Positions 23,275 to 44,755 of a stretch of DNA of 64,000 nucleotides are shown here, piece after piece. The notes under the pieces are model-generated. The model ran no database searches, was not told where the DNA came from, and saw only the letters and a list, made by a program, of their open reading frames with translations. How positions within the stretch are numbered: the first letter of the stretch is position 1; every line of letters starts with the position of its first letter. Location: the NCBI GenBank assembly GCA_000320545.1, contig ADNK01002059.1, positions 1 to 64,000 of the forward strand. Direction: 5' to 3'. The stretch comes from Bigelowiella natans CCMP2755 (lineage: Eukaryota > Cercozoa > Chlorarachniophyceae). The translations under genes were made by a program, and so were the position numbers.

Positions 23275-23538
23275 TCTTCGTCGTTACTATCATCGTTATT
23301 GTATGATATTATCAAAGATCGGACACTGAAACCTGTTCTTCGAACTGATCTGAAGAAAAGATCTGTAAGTGATATAATAATGATGTTTATTTTGCAGCTA
23401 CGTACAAAAATTGCTAGTAATTCCACAATAATCGTCGTTCCTGTTTTCGTCTCTGTTAGGATACCAGTGTGAATGCCATCCCATCCGAGGCTAGAGCAGA
23501 CATAACTTCTCTAGGTTTGATATTCCCTGCGATAGATA

Positions 23539-24141
23539 ATGAACCAGAGACTCATTACATTTTCAGAGCCGGACAAAAGTGTTTCGTTTGAATGCACAAG
23601 ATTTTTCCTTTTCTATTTCGGCAGCAATCTCTATCTACAACTAATGACAGAAGATATTAAGAAGTTGATTATAGAAAAAAATACCTCATTAAATTCAAAT
23701 GACGGTAATTTTTATGTGGAATAATACAAAACGACCTGTCAACACCACTATATATTTGGAAAATTCACAACTTAGCAATCTAACCAAAAGGCCGAAAGTA
23801 ATACTTTTCCATGACAATTTTTTCCGAAACAGAAAAGGGAAAATATTTGTCTATTAGAAAAGCTTTACCTCGAGTCTTTTCCTATATTATTTCCCTTTTT
23901 TGTGTTGTATTTAGTTCTGATATCTATTCCATTTTAGGTAATTATGTTATCACAATAGCCTTACCCGTTTTCGCATGTATAGCAGTTGAATAAACAACGA
24001 ATGTGCCACATTTTCAGGATGCTATTCGCTGAGACATTACCTATCTTTCAATTCAAGTGTAAGATGGTGAGTTCATAGATGAATTGATAACGACAATAAC
24101 AGCGACGACGACGACAACTACGACGACCAATTTAGCCGTAA

Positions 24142-24215
<74 letters not shown>

Positions 24216-26149
24216 TTATATAAATACAAATGTATACACTCTGTGTAAGATAGTAATATTTAAATATGGGCGTTTGTGTGGTGTGTGCATTTATATATGT
24301 GTGAATATATGTGTTTATGATCGTTTGTTGAAGACAAATACATGCACAAAGAAGCATAAATGTGTATCATTGATCATTGTGCATGTTTCAAATGTCTGAA
24401 AAATTTAATACAGTTATTCTTCATTTATGTTAGGTATGTCAAGATGATCAATGATGAGGTTGTGGAATTTATGCAAGATTTGTATTGTCAGTTGTGGAAA
24501 TGTAGAATCGTTTTACATTTAGGTGCTATCTTTGAGACCCGAAGGATTGAAAAGAAGGGTACTTTATCATAAGTACAGCAAGTTGTGATTTTCTCGTTGA
24601 TAATCGTGCCGATTTCACTGATATGTTATGCTACTTGCTTATTCGACTGTCAATACACAAAGATCGATTACAGCGGGCGGAAGCACGTTGTACTTAGGCA
24701 AAAAATTCAAAAGAATCTTGAAGATGGTGGGTTTTGACTTGATTTTTTATATTAATATGGTTATTACTTAGTTTCCATTATGGATAAAACTCTGGTTAAG
24801 ATAACATTGCATACAAAATACTAAGACTATGCTTTCGTTACCTTGTGTATGGAGATGATTCTTGTAGGTTTTTCGGTTTAACGTAAAAAAATATAGGATT
24901 TCATCATCTATCTATATTATCTATTTAAAATTTAAAATGTGTAGTAGTACAATCAATAAAAATAAAATTTAAAGCATCTATTATGTTTTTACGAAAAATA
25001 AAGTGTCTTATTTAGTACCAGTAAAATATGTATATGTATGTCTATATTTACACAAAAATATATTTTCATTCTACTGAGATTGTATGTCTCCTCAAGAATC
25101 TTGAAAATGATGATGTCCATATGAAAGGGTTTCGGCTTTCTAGATCTGCTTTAGTTCTTGGAGCATTTATACATAGGTTCAGTCACTATTTTCTTGAATA
25201 AAATGTATATTTGTGGACGAGTGATTGTTGAATATTTAAACTTCCTAGTCATTCTACGTGCTTTGTTGGCCACCGAGTATTGGAAATAGGAGCGGGATCG
25301 CAGGTATAGTATTGATAGTAGTTATATATTTGTTGTTTTGGCTGCTATAGCTCGATTAGTTAAGTATAGCACAATGAACGAGGTGATTGGAATAGCATGT
25401 AAATTATAAAGAACATGTAATTTTGTTGTATCCCTTCTATATATATATTTTTAATACTAAAGGGTGTCGCTGGGTTGGCTGCAAGCCATTATGCACGACA
25501 AGTGGTCTTCACTGACCAATTAGGTAGAAAATTGAGATGGAATATAGTTATACTACTTCCAGTAAATTTGTGTTGATAAAGTATATGGAGAGGGGATGTA
25601 AAACAATCAAAATATTAGAACAAACAATAGGTACGACTGCGAAGATGATAGAATGATATGAAGAACGAATATTTAAAAAATAAAGTAATTAAAATTTTGT
25701 ATCATGTAAGATGATTTTTGCCCCCCTCACCCCCCTTATATCAAGATTACATCAATAAGTCTGGATTTTCGGTGCATCTCTCTACACATATGTATAGTTG
25801 ATTATGAAAACTTTTTGGATATTTACCTTTCATTCTATTTAGACAACAAGTTGATGAGATACTTGGAAATAAATACTGAATCCAATTCACAGGTAATAAT
25901 AAAGAGTATATATCACTACTCATTAATCGATATAATTTTTGCAAATGTTGGGTTAGCAAATAGGCAAAAAAATGTGTGGGAACCAGAATCAACTAGACAC
26001 CTTATTTCAATACTTAAACAGAAGGCTACATTTGAATTATTTCTACTTTCTTCCAAATCTTCTTGATATTATTAATAATCTATGTTCTTATGAATGGATT
26101 CTTGGCTAAATAAACATTTTTCTCTGTTATATTGTGTACGTGTGTTTGC

Positions 26150-26201
<52 letters not shown>

Positions 26202-27471
26202 ACATCAATATTTTAATTCCGTATTCATTATCATTCAGGCGGATATCGATCTAGAATTTATTGATTGGCACTTCAAGTAATTAATTATCTTAGAAATCAA
26301 ATTAAAGCTATTATTTAATCAAAATATCTCAAAAAGATACAGAGTAGTTTAACTCCATTTAATTCCTGCAATTTTAGTCGGACCTTTTTATCCACAACTT
26401 TCAACATCATCATTGCATCGAATGTGGACACGTCATTGGTACGTGCGATTTTCCTCCTAAATTTAGTCTAATAAATTTAAGAATAGGAAAGACATATATA
26501 AAATATTATGACTATACTGTATTAATAGCTTAAAGAATCACTAGCATTGTTCAGTTAGCTACTTTATGCTTGATCTCAATTTTCCTTTGTTCAATATGAC
26601 ATAAATAGTTTACTTGCAGAAGAAAAATTATATATCTTGACAGATTTAATTTTCTAAGGTTGCAGCGGAGTACGCTGCAGAAGCAATTATACACCACCTC
26701 AGGTAACTCCCACCAACCTATTTAAATTTGATGAGAATTTATCCATACTGTGTCATCTTGCTATTACTATGCTGCTACATTTGCTTAATTCTAAAGATCA
26801 TGAACATGCCTTTTACTTGCAAATTCTGAATACTATGCTTACACCACAAGGCCGGGTGGCTTGGTGATCTTGTGCTCCGTCCCAGGAGAGGGTAGCTTGA
26901 ACATGCAACTTCATGTGTTATGGAATATTATAATCAGAATTAAAGAGGAATTATAAAATCGAAAAAAAACATTTTCCTTCTCATATTGAGAGCTTAGAAG
27001 TTGATTTATTTTCAAAACATTTATTCTTCTTAAAATAATGAGAACAAATAACATCAAATGGGTTTCGTAGCAATTAATTATTTTTCTTGGAATTAAGTTA
27101 TATTCATTTGCTTTCTTTCTTCAGTGACATTTCTGTCGATGGATACTGAAAAGAAAGTGTGTCATTATGTGTATCTAATTTAGATTTGTGTCTAATTTTG
27201 GTCGTATATTAGGATTAAACTTGATGAAAAAAATTCTGTTGAAATGGTTAATGAACACGCATTGCTACTTGATGCTATTCCAAAATATCGATAACAGAAT
27301 TAATTGCGTTTGTGTTTACAATGGACAACAATTGCCCCTTTTTAGGTGCGATATTCGACCATCAAGCACCCAAACCGTGTATCTAAAGTAATATATTGTT
27401 TACAAGTGATCAAATAGTTATTTTCTAAGAAATGTTTTTTTAAATCTTGTTTTCAGCTCGACGTGTTATGA
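23539..27471 (+). CDS. Family-16-like class I methyltransferase, micro-exon gene
   Basis: The well-supported 3' exons run from 25079-25176 through 25249-25303, 25463-25523, 25843-25892, 26239-26276, 26378-26438, 26659-26702, 26851-26891, 27125-27156, 27346-27387 and 27457-27471. Every junction is GT/AG and in phase. Together they give a Rossmann-fold methyltransferase of the METTL21/Methyltransf_16 type. Motif I is VLEIGAGSQGVAGLAA, an acidic end of strand 2 follows (VVFTDQLDNKLMRYLEIN), then FIDWHFN, FNIIIASNVDTSL and LRPGGLVILCSV. Upstream, 23539-23704, 23833-23937, 24018-24066 and 24434-24522 chain in phase from an ATG. A segment ending at 24726 carries a VLRQK motif typical of the family N-terminus. 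I could not join 24522-25079 cleanly, so one exon there is missing or wrong. Its substrate is unknown; relatives methylate lysines on chaperones and translation factors. Confidence 0.7.
24145..24211. repeat. (CA)n(TA)n compound microsatellite
   Basis: CA run directly joined to a TA run, within an intron of the methyltransferase gene. Confidence 0.9.
26151..26202. repeat. (TC)n(TG)n compound microsatellite
   Basis: Pyrimidine TC run passing into a GT run, inside a methyltransferase intron. Confidence 0.9.
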
Positions 27472-27479
27472 TTCTTTTA

Positions 27480-27900
27480 ATTTCTAATATTCATTCGTGA
27501 TGGATGCTACGATGTACTTCAGTTCTGTTTACGGAGAAGCAAAAGGAGTTGAACCAAAAATGAGCTCGTTGAAGGTTTGATAGATATTTGGCATGGAATG
27601 ACAAAAAACATGTGGTAACTATGCCCATATGAATCCCACTTGTGCACATTTTTTGGTGACAACTAAAAATACAAATGTAGTTCGCAATGATCTGATCATC
27701 ATATAACGAATGATTCAGGGGGAGATGAGTACCAGGCATGAGATTACTGTCATGCGAAGAATGAGAGCCAACATAAGTAATGTTTACCAAAACTAAGGTT
27801 ACATTATATTGGTGTGCTTCTAGTTCAACATCATTACTTATGTTTTCATTCGATTTACGTTTATGCACGTATATGTCCTTTGCCACATTGCAACGACCAC
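27480..27900. other. AT-rich sequence downstream of the methyltransferase
   Basis: No convincing gene. A minus-strand frame of 131 codons (27491-27886) has no recognisable domain and starts at a non-ATG codon. Confidence 0.4.
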
Positions 27901-30900
27901 ATGGAATCGCAAAACAAAATGCGATGAATTCTCTACATGGGCCTCCAGCAGGGCGAGGTGAAGCAGAATTTCTATTGTAGCGGTACTAAATTCTTTCATA
28001 AGCTGGAGGACGGGACGGGCAGGGATGATGTACTACCAATAAGCGCATGTACACGACTCACATTTAGAACTTCAGTGATGCACATGATTGCCTTGCATGA
28101 CATGAGTTCAATTCTATCGTGAGCGAGATCTACGTGCGCTGTGGAGTACCTGTACGTAGCTCGCAGAGTTTCGTTGGCGCGTACAGAAACATGTGCAGGT
28201 GATGTGCGCGCGCGCGCGACATTGTTGCAGTTGAATGCGTCCACCTCGGCACGCAGAAGAATTCAGGAAAAACAATTGTGCAAAAGTTTCATTGCAAACC
28301 CACGAAACCTGCTGTGCGCGGTGGGGTTCGAACAAGTTGTGGACGTGGGCGGTGCTCAGGCAAACACCACGTGTGCGCTGCAATGAGCTTGCACAAAAAC
28401 GTCGCACGTGTGTGTGTGCGCAATCCATTTTTGTCTGTGCACGTGGTTGGCATGACTCAGTGCGATAGATTGCGTGGCTGTGCAAACGATCCCTCCCAAG
28501 CAGGCGAACGAACCCGGCAATTTCACGGTGTTTCGCACGTTTCCTGCAAGAATCGAATTGAATCAATGCAGCGGCACTACGCACGATTTGTGTGAGAAAA
28601 AAACACGTTTTGCCACAGTTTGGCTTGGTTGTTCGAGAAAAAAAACTCAATTTTTGAACGTCCAGACGTGCTGGAGGTCAACTCGTGACAAAAAAAGGAG
28701 GCCTGAACTCTGGAACCAGTGAAAGAAAAGCGCGAAACGCACTTCGAAGACATTGAACTCAAACTTCGCAGCTTTCTCATTTTCGTCATGCCTTGTGCTC
28801 CCCGTGCTGCCCATCAGAGTGATCGTGCTCCAGTGCTCAAGCGTGGCGTTTTTGAGTTCACTTTTTGACCGTGCGTGGCCGCACCAAATCGCACCAAAAA
28901 TTGAGAGAGCTTTCTGTGTTTTTTTGCTCTCCCAGAGTGCTTGCGCAATTTGCCTGGTTGTGTTGCACACACGTGCATCTCGCACGTGCCGATGTGAAAG
29001 CCAGTCATCACCACGCCACAGCGCACCAGCGCACACCACCAGACCAGCACCAGAGCACACAATGCGCCACCTGCGTGACATCACAGCACGCCAGTGCAGG
29101 TTGCTGTGCGCCAGTGCGCGTGCACGCGTCCAGGCGTCACAACTCCAGAACTGCTGGTGCACTCCAGCACTCTCAAACACGATGATTCGCAGACGTTGGC
29201 ACAATTGGTCGTCAGACTGCCACAGCTAGCTCTGGAGCTGTGCGCGCGCTGCCGAGAACCGCGCTCGCCCACTAGCAAGCTGCAGCACAAAAGTGATTCT
29301 GTGCTTTTGTGGCTCCAGGGCTCGCTCAATCGCTCAACCGTTTCCTTGGAAGCTGAGCTGTTTTGGTGTTGTCAAGTTGTGCAGTGAAATTGACCCGTGC
29401 CAGCGTGTGCGCCGCTCTGTGGCACGGCAGGCTGCTCGATGGGCAAAGCTGGAAAGAAACTTGCAAGCGCTGTTTTCGCCAACGTGCACACTGCGCCCAT
29501 GCCAGCATGCCTGTGCAGCTTGAGAAAATGGAGCTGTCGTTGGAAACACATTGCATCACGACAAGAATTTTCACTGCGTGTCTTCAGATGATCAAAACTG
29601 AACGGCTTCAATTCCGCGAGGGTTGTGAGTTGACAATCATCATCGCATGCATGCATGTGCAGCAAATGCGCGGAGCTGCTGCACACTGGCACTTGCACAA
29701 AGTCGTGCGTGTGCGTGCGCCCCATGCCAGCATGCCTTGCGATCGAGTGGTTTTCCACGTGCGACACAAAAAACGTGTGACCATTCTGGCATTGTGTGCC
29801 AGTGCGTGTGATGATGGCCAGATGGACACGGCGAGACTGTGCACATTTGCACACGTGTGGTGTTGCGTGTTGCGTGGTGTCTCATTTCACAAAAATGCAC
29901 TTGCAATGGACTGGTGGACACAGTGATTCCACGTGCATTGCACGCATTGCATCGTCCCGCGTGGTGTCTGTCATTGTGCCTCATTGACGGTCACGCGGTC
30001 CAAGTGAGACAACGCTGGAACGCTGGAACGTGCAAATTCCAAGGCTTGACATTCCTTGGCGGCGCACACGTCTAGACGTCGTGCAAAAATGATGGACCTG
30101 CATGGCAACCATCTAGCCATGCCAGCATCTAGGCATGGCCAGTGCAACGTGTTGTGTGCATGGGCATGCGCGTGTCATCTGGTCATGTGTCACGTTGTGC
30201 ACTTCATGTACATGTCCCATCACGTGTTGCTGCACGTCTTTGATGAAATCTAGAAATGCCGTTGTGATGATTGCCCTGCCAAGGTGATCATCCTGCCTGC
30301 GCAGCTTTGTTTGAAGCATGATGATGCATTTCAAGCATCGAATGCCGAAGTGTCATCACGCACTGCAGCTAGCGTGGATCGAATGACCAGAGCACAGGAG
30401 GGCTCTGGAGCTAGAGGGGCGCGCACCTTCAAAATGAGCCACGCTAACACGCTAGCACGTCGGACGACCTCTGGACTCTTTCTCATGTTTTGCTAGATTT
30501 CGATTCTGGATTCATTGGTGCACAACTTGTGCAGGTTTGAGTTGCGCGTTTTGGTGCGCCATGTGGCACATGTGAGTGAGACAAGTTTATGGCCATTTGC
30601 ATGCGCACTCTCATGATGCGCACGGCAAGTGCAGCAAAGTGTGTGACGACATTTGACATGGTTTCTCACTAGTCTCATGCCTGTTCACTGCATGTAGCTA
30701 ACTTGCGTATTAGCGTAGTCTAGTAGTGTGCAAGCGCGCATGTCTTTCTAGCTTCTAGAGCTTTGTTGCTACGCGCTGGCGCACGATGCTGAGCAGGCAG
30801 AGTAGTGCTTACCAAGGAGGGCCCGAGGGAGAGTCGAGATGTCGTTACTCATCTAGTCATCATGCACAACTCGTCATCCTGGTGATTACACTCGGGCTCG

Positions 30901-30980
30901 ATTGTCACAGCTGTGGATGCATGCATGAACGTAAATGATGTACCAAAAGCGCTAGTAGCTTACTCTGCACCGCGCAGGTT
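27900..30980. other. TG/CA-rich spacer block
   Basis: Overlapping open frames on both strands are typical of GC-richer non-coding DNA here. Words such as GTGTGCGC, CACGTG and CCAGCATGCC recur. On the minus strand near 30600-30660 a short TLCCTCRAHHESAH phrase resembles, weakly, the Cys/His knuckle repeats seen at 11.4 and 44.1 kb. No gene is supported. Confidence 0.5.
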
Positions 30981-31117
30981 CTGCATGCTCTCACTTCCAT
31001 GCAAGCCTTGTTTACTTTTTCCAACTCATCACGAATTACCTCATTCGATTTTCTCAATGTCAGATAACACCTCTTTTGAATAATCAATGCCATTTGCAAC
31101 TTAGAAGATTTCTTAAG

Positions 31118-39818
<8,701 letters not shown>

Positions 39819-40333
39819 AAAGTGCTAGTAACTTAAGCAAAGTTTCGCAACTGATACAAACAGCTTTCCCGCCAAAATTTAGTGGAAAATTCACAACCTG
39901 TTAAGCTTTCCTCTGACAATCCAAGTGGAGAGTCTCTGTGCATCAATCAATGGAACACAGATGCCAAGTTGCTAAGAGCCTGGGATCGAAATTGGTTGAT
40001 TGCGTTTATCGTCAAGAGTCTGCACGTAATGACGCACGTCTGACCGATCAGTTCATTACACACGTTCGAATTGAAATGCGTCATGTAACATGATGTGAAA
40101 TAATGCATGCCATTTTACTCCTAAGTCTTCTAAAATTAAAGACTAAATCTAGAAATTACATAAGGCCGTCGTGTTAGTCTTTTAATGATTATCAACCTGC
40201 GTTGATAGTAAGATGTAAGAAACATGGTGTGGTTTTTATGTAAGCACATTGAACGAATGAAATACTATGCAATTTTACCTTCCGACAAAGGAAAACATTG
40301 TAAGCAGAACCGCGAACGTCCTGCAGCGAACTC
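39819..40333. promoter_or_regulatory. Shared 5' region between E(z) and NIPSNAP (candidate bidirectional promoter)
   Basis: The ATG of the minus-strand E(z) and the ATG of the plus-strand NIPSNAP are separated by 515 bp. The region is AT-rich and has no open frame of its own. I see no defined core promoter element; the call rests on head-to-head gene order. Confidence 0.4.
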
Positions 40334-41200
40334 TTGATGAAGATGCTGCGACGAATTTGCTGGTGGCGTGCCTCCTCCTTCGAGAACACCTCACATTTTT
40401 CTAGCACTGCCAAAAGGGCTTTTACCACCTCGATTAATGATGCGAGCAGAGAATTCAAAATTTTTGAGATGCGTAAGTACTCCCTCAGGCCAGAACACGC
40501 TGCTCTTTACTGGAGCGAACTAAGTAAAGCTGGGGAAATTCGCCGTAAATTGTTACCCTTGCTACTGTTTTTGAAACCAGAGACTGGTGGAAAGTTGAAT
40601 GTTGCTACCCACCTTTACGGTTATAAAGACCATTCTGAACGGGATGGCCGAAGAGCTGCTGCAATGAACAGTCAAGAGTGGCTAAATTTTCTCTCGAGAA
40701 CCAAAAAATGCATCTCTGAAATGGAGTCAACAATCTATGTGGAGGCCACCGACTTACTAGAAAATTGTGGATTAGGAGGAGCTTCAAAATTTTCCACCCC
40801 GATTGGTGACAAAAGCATGGGTGTGTACGAGATGAGGAAATACCAGCTAAAGCTAGGCTACACGACAGTTCCCGAGTTTCTTGGTTATTATGGACAAGGT
40901 CTCCCATCAAAATTACAAGCAGACCCAGAAGCAGAATTAGTTACACTCCTCTACAGTGACATTGGACCGCTAAACGAGGTACGCCTAAATTTCATTGCAA
41001 CCTTCCTCTGTGTTAATTGTTTTCTGCCATAACAGGTGTATGAAATTTGGAGGCATGCCGATACGAGTGCGATGACAAGAAGTCGAGTGGCCGCACGAGA
41101 GGCAATTGAATGGAGAAAAAGCATAGCCAGCATAGCTGAATTAGCCATTGACTTTACCAATACAATTTACAAACCAGTTGGTGTTTCGAATTGGAAGTAA
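40334..41200 (+). CDS. NIPSNAP: NIPSNAP family protein, mitochondrial
   Basis: Two exons, 40334-40978 and 41036-41200, joined across a 57-nt GT/AG intron in phase, giving 269 aa. The N-terminus is Arg/Ser/Thr-rich and lacks acidic residues until residue 17. It includes MLRRICWWRASSF and AKRAFTTS, a typical mitochondrial targeting peptide. Two tandem NIPSNAP ferredoxin-like units follow. The first starts FKIFEMRKYSLRPEHAALYW and runs through WLNFLSRTKKCISEMES. The second starts GVYEMRKYQLK and ends in the VYEIWRHAD...R.AAREAIEW segment near the C-terminus. NIPSNAP proteins are mitochondrial matrix proteins implicated in mitophagy signalling in animals; the biochemical activity is not settled. 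It is divergent from E(z). Its stop lies at the edge where the TG/CA-rich spacer begins. Confidence 0.88.
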
Positions 41201-42116
41201 TTCATGCAAACACGTGCCAGTTTTCGCATGTGTCTAGACGCATCCATGATGACCATGCAAGCGCACATCGCACCTGCACGTAATGGTATCGTGAACACAA
41301 CTGAATAAGTATTGTTGTGTTCCAATACTGTGCGTGCGACACGATCGAATATAGGAATGAGCATCGTCGAGCAGCTACCCAGTACCATGTAGAGCAAGCA
41401 GATCTAGAGATGATGCAACATGCTGCCTACATGCACACAGAATGCCATGCCCAACGCACGCACTAGCGCAATGCATTGTGTGCTCAATGTGCAATGCTAG
41501 TGGAATGCATCACTGTGTCCGTGATGCGTTGCGACGCATGCACACTTCCATGAGTCAGTACGTTTAGCTGTGCCAGTTACATGCCTAGATGCGTGTGCGC
41601 ATGTTCGATCCGCCTGCACGTGCGTGCGTGTGTGAATGATGTCAGACAAGGCACAATCGCAGTAGCATGGCTCATTGACGGAGACAAAGAAATCTCTAGA
41701 TCTGTAAATCTAGAAATGGTGACGATGCATGACTCAGTCACATCATGCACGTACACGCACACCACTCGACCACCATGTCTACGCACCTCTCTAGCTCTAC
41801 TAGCTAGTCTAGACCTCTAGACCTAGCTAGCTAGGCACGTCACGACGTGCGTGCGCAAGATGCATGTGGATCATCACATCACACGTGCTGGTGCTGGGGT
41901 GAATGCCACACATCTGTGCACATGCTAGCACATCTAGACACGCGAAAGTGGCGCCATGCACCAGTGCTCAGTGCTGCTCTAGTCTAGTAGTGCTCTACTA
42001 GTCTACATCGTAGTCTAGCACATGCAGTGCTGTTCTCGCATGCGCACTAGAGCATGCTAGCATGCACTCCAGCACTCACGTGCATGATCAACTAGATCAA
42101 GTCACAGACACATGCA

Positions 42117-42151
<35 letters not shown>

Positions 42152-42820
42152 CCGTTGGGAGCAGAGTTGTCTACACATCGCGTGTGTGAGACGGGCTAGC
42201 GTGCTAGCGGGGGCCGAACAACCTGACAACTCAACTGTCAACCCCATCCGACGAACTGGTGTATGTACACCAGTAATCATTGCATCGCTTTTCGAGTTGA
42301 CAAAAGCTCACATCGAGAAGGTGCTTGTTTAGCTGACTTGCAATGCAAACAGTGCACCAAATGTGCATCATTTTGCTAGGATCATGTAAACTTATTTGCA
42401 TGGTCTTAACCATTTGACACACAATGACCACGTTTTACATTCTTTTACGTACATCTATTGTGTGCTAGAATTTTAGCCGCGTTTAGCGACGCAATGATTA
42501 CTGGTGCATGTGCACCAGTGACGACCACCTCCAACAAACATTGCGCCACACAATTCACTTTGACGCCAAAAGGCTAGTCGATGAAGATGGACACTACGCG
42601 GACAAGTCCGTCTCAAAGTTGCTGGCACACGGTAAAATCTGCGATTTGACACACTCCTGCTACGAATGTTTTTGCATGGTTGGTTTCATTGAACATGAAA
42701 GAGGAACCACATGACACACATTTGATGATTTGTCGACATTGAATGGTTTCAATGATCAGCTACAGATTTCAGCAGCTGTCTGTCACACAAAGCGAGCCTG
42801 TGATTCTCAAGGCTCGCTCT
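41201..42820. other. TG/CA-rich spacer with CTAG/GCATGC-dense DNA
   Basis: Starts directly after the NIPSNAP stop. It is rich in CTAG, TCTAGA and TGCATG words and holds a CA run at 42117-42150. No gene is supported. A 68-codon plus frame at 42508-42714 has no recognised domain. Confidence 0.5.
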
Positions 42821-42823
42821 GAT

Positions 42824-43156
42824 CTACGGCTTTTCATCCAGATAGTGGTGATTGTCGTGTTCAAAGGGCATGGCTGAGCCCACCGGTGCTTCCACCCAGC
42901 TCGTACCATTAGCTTGCTTGACGTGGGAGGCTATCAGCCACTTTTTCCCGTCACTTTCCACGACTTTGCCCTTCAGAGCGGCTCCGTCGCGGGGCCAGTC
43001 GTTGTTGGAAGCCAGAGTGTGGGTTTTGGTCGGATCCTGACGCCAAAACATGCCTGTGCAGCCCGCTCGGCGCTTCTTGAGACAATGCGTGGTGCCTGTG
43101 GGCTCCGCAGTCGAGTTTTCCTTCTTTTCTTGTTCCTTGGAAGACATTTGTCCCAT
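42824..43156 (-). CDS. Small intronless protein with WPRDGA...GKVVE...MPFE module, 110 aa
   Basis: ATG at 43156, TAG at 42824-42826, no introns, GC-rich codons. The N-terminus is MGQMSSKEQEKK, a possible myristoylation site. From residue ~36 there is a compact module: MFWRQDPTKTHTLA, NNDWPRDGAALKGKVVE, GKKWLIASHVKQANG, then WVEAPVGSAMPFE ending HHYLDE. I recall similar modules (Trp-Pro-x-Asp-Gly...Pro-Phe-Glu...Tyr-Leu) in membrane and signalling proteins of algae and dinoflagellates, but cannot name a family or function. It is one of the few intact frames in a TG/CA-rich block. Confidence 0.55.
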   Translation of the reverse strand: MGQMSSKEQEKKENSTAEPTGTTHCLKKRRAGCTGMFWRQDPTKTHTLASNNDWPRDGAALKGKVVESDGKKWLIASHVKQANGTSWVEAPVGSAMPFEHDNHHYLDEKP

Positions 43157-43489
43157 GCAGAGTCGACCCTTTAGTCACGGTCAGTAGAGGCAGGGATGTG
43201 AGATGTGAAAGGAAGGAGGTCGAGCAAGGAAGCAGTTCTCAGCAACACAATTGACGAACAATTCCAGGACGATGAGAAACATCCAAATCAGACATCAAAT
43301 CATGTGTTGTCGTCCTGCACAATTTCAATGCGTTTCCGCGCAAGGACTGTGAGTTGTCGTCAGACTGAAATGACACGACATTTTGCGTCCCAAAGTGCAT
43401 GTTGTTTCGCAACAACGACATGTGTCGCATGCGAGTACACATCACCATCACTAAACTAAAAGTCATTGCAGAAATCAGCGAGGTCCATC

Positions 43490-43890
43490 ATTGCTCTCAT
43501 TTGGATGCTGCGAGGGATGCATTCTCTCGAGTGTCAGGGTGGCCCTGGGTCCTGGCTCCTCCTTTTTTCGTGGCTCCGACTCCAGTGATACTGAAGTCCC
43601 ATTGGGTGCCCCCTCGGACGACCCCTCCGTGGACCGTCGAAGTGCAGCCTTCAGGAAGTTCTTGCTTGGAGTGGGTGCCCATCGTCGACGCCACACTGCT
43701 GGTGGCCAAATTGTTCCACAATGTGCGTCTGTTAGCTAATTGCAATGGTCAGGTTGCCAAATTCAAAAACCTGCTGGTCTCACCAGCTAGACCTCACTGA
43801 AGCTAATTCGAGGCACTGCGTTTCGCACACTGCAAGTCCAGAAGCTGAGTGTCTTGCAACGCTGGAACGTTTTGGAAGTGTGGTTCGTCA
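43490..43890 (+). repeat. Dispersed coding-like repeat, single copy, plus orientation
   Basis: The plus frame encodes LGAPSDDPSVDRR followed by AFRKFLLGVGAHRRR. The same phrase, with changes, is encoded on the minus strand at 49902-50141. Downstream (about 43800-43890) comes a unit GAGGCACTGCGTTTCGCACA...TTTTGGAAGTGTGG. Its reverse complement is the repeat of the 49.2-49.9 kb array. Order and spacing match, so this is one repeat family in opposite orientation. It could be a decayed mobile element or gene family. Confidence 0.6.
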
Positions 43891-44400
43891 CCATTGTTCG
43901 TTGTTCATTGTTCAGTGAATTGACAATTTGCCATCCCTGGCTTCTGTCGTGTCACTTCGGACCACTGGCTGCAAATGGCGCATTGTGCAACAAGAGCATC
44001 AATGGGAATTCTGGATTTTGCAATGCCAGAATGCATGCTCTTCTTCACTCCCAAAGTCACCCGTGAAGCAGGACCCACACAGAATTGCTGTGTCCATTGT
44101 GTAGCAGCACTAGAGCAGAGAAAGCCATCCATGAATGTCCTTTGCGTGCATGTTGTGCTAGTGTGCCTAGTGAGCGCACGTCGTGTGCGCGACGTGATCG
44201 ACTGGCAAAGATGCCAAACACATGCGTTGCAAATGCAGGGGACGCTGCAGTTCTAGAGTTGCACCAAGGGTGCGTCCATACGTGCAGCGGTCATGCAAGC
44301 GAGACTTTTTCGCCGTCGGAACAATGAATGTGATGAGCCAAAAGTTCTAGGTGTTGCACATCTAGAACTATATTTGCAATTCTAGAAGTGCATGATGCAC
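43891..44400. other. TG/CA-rich spacer with Cys/His knuckle-like phrase
   Basis: The plus frame near 44085 contains LCPLCSSTRAEKAIHECPLRAC, resembling a CxxC...HxC knuckle. No reverse transcriptase or nuclease core accompanies it. Treated as a decayed element fragment. Confidence 0.35.
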
Positions 44401-44755
44401 AGCCAATTTAAGCCCGAGCCCGCGAAAAATGATAATCGTAAGCTTTGCTTTTGTTAACTACGAACATAAGTCATCTCTCTTATTGAATCTTAGACACGTT
44501 TTAAGGGGGAAATGTGTAAAATTCTACTATTACGAGTGCAGGACTAAGAAAATACACGAAATTCTAAGATGTCGCAACAATACTTTGATCTTTTAGATTG
44601 AAACTAGACGATATCATATCGCTGACAAACTCAATCATGATGCTTCCAGTAGCATTTTTTGATAATGTAAATCAATCTCTTGCTTTCCTTTCTTCTCCCT
44701 AAATACCACATTCCCACTTCAAGAACATAGTATCACAACAAAGATACAAATATTC

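Noticed and set aside
28114-29984. Many overlapping ORFs of 100-190 codons on both strands
   Set aside because: GC-richer non-coding DNA with few stops. No domains, no consistent strand, mostly non-ATG starts.
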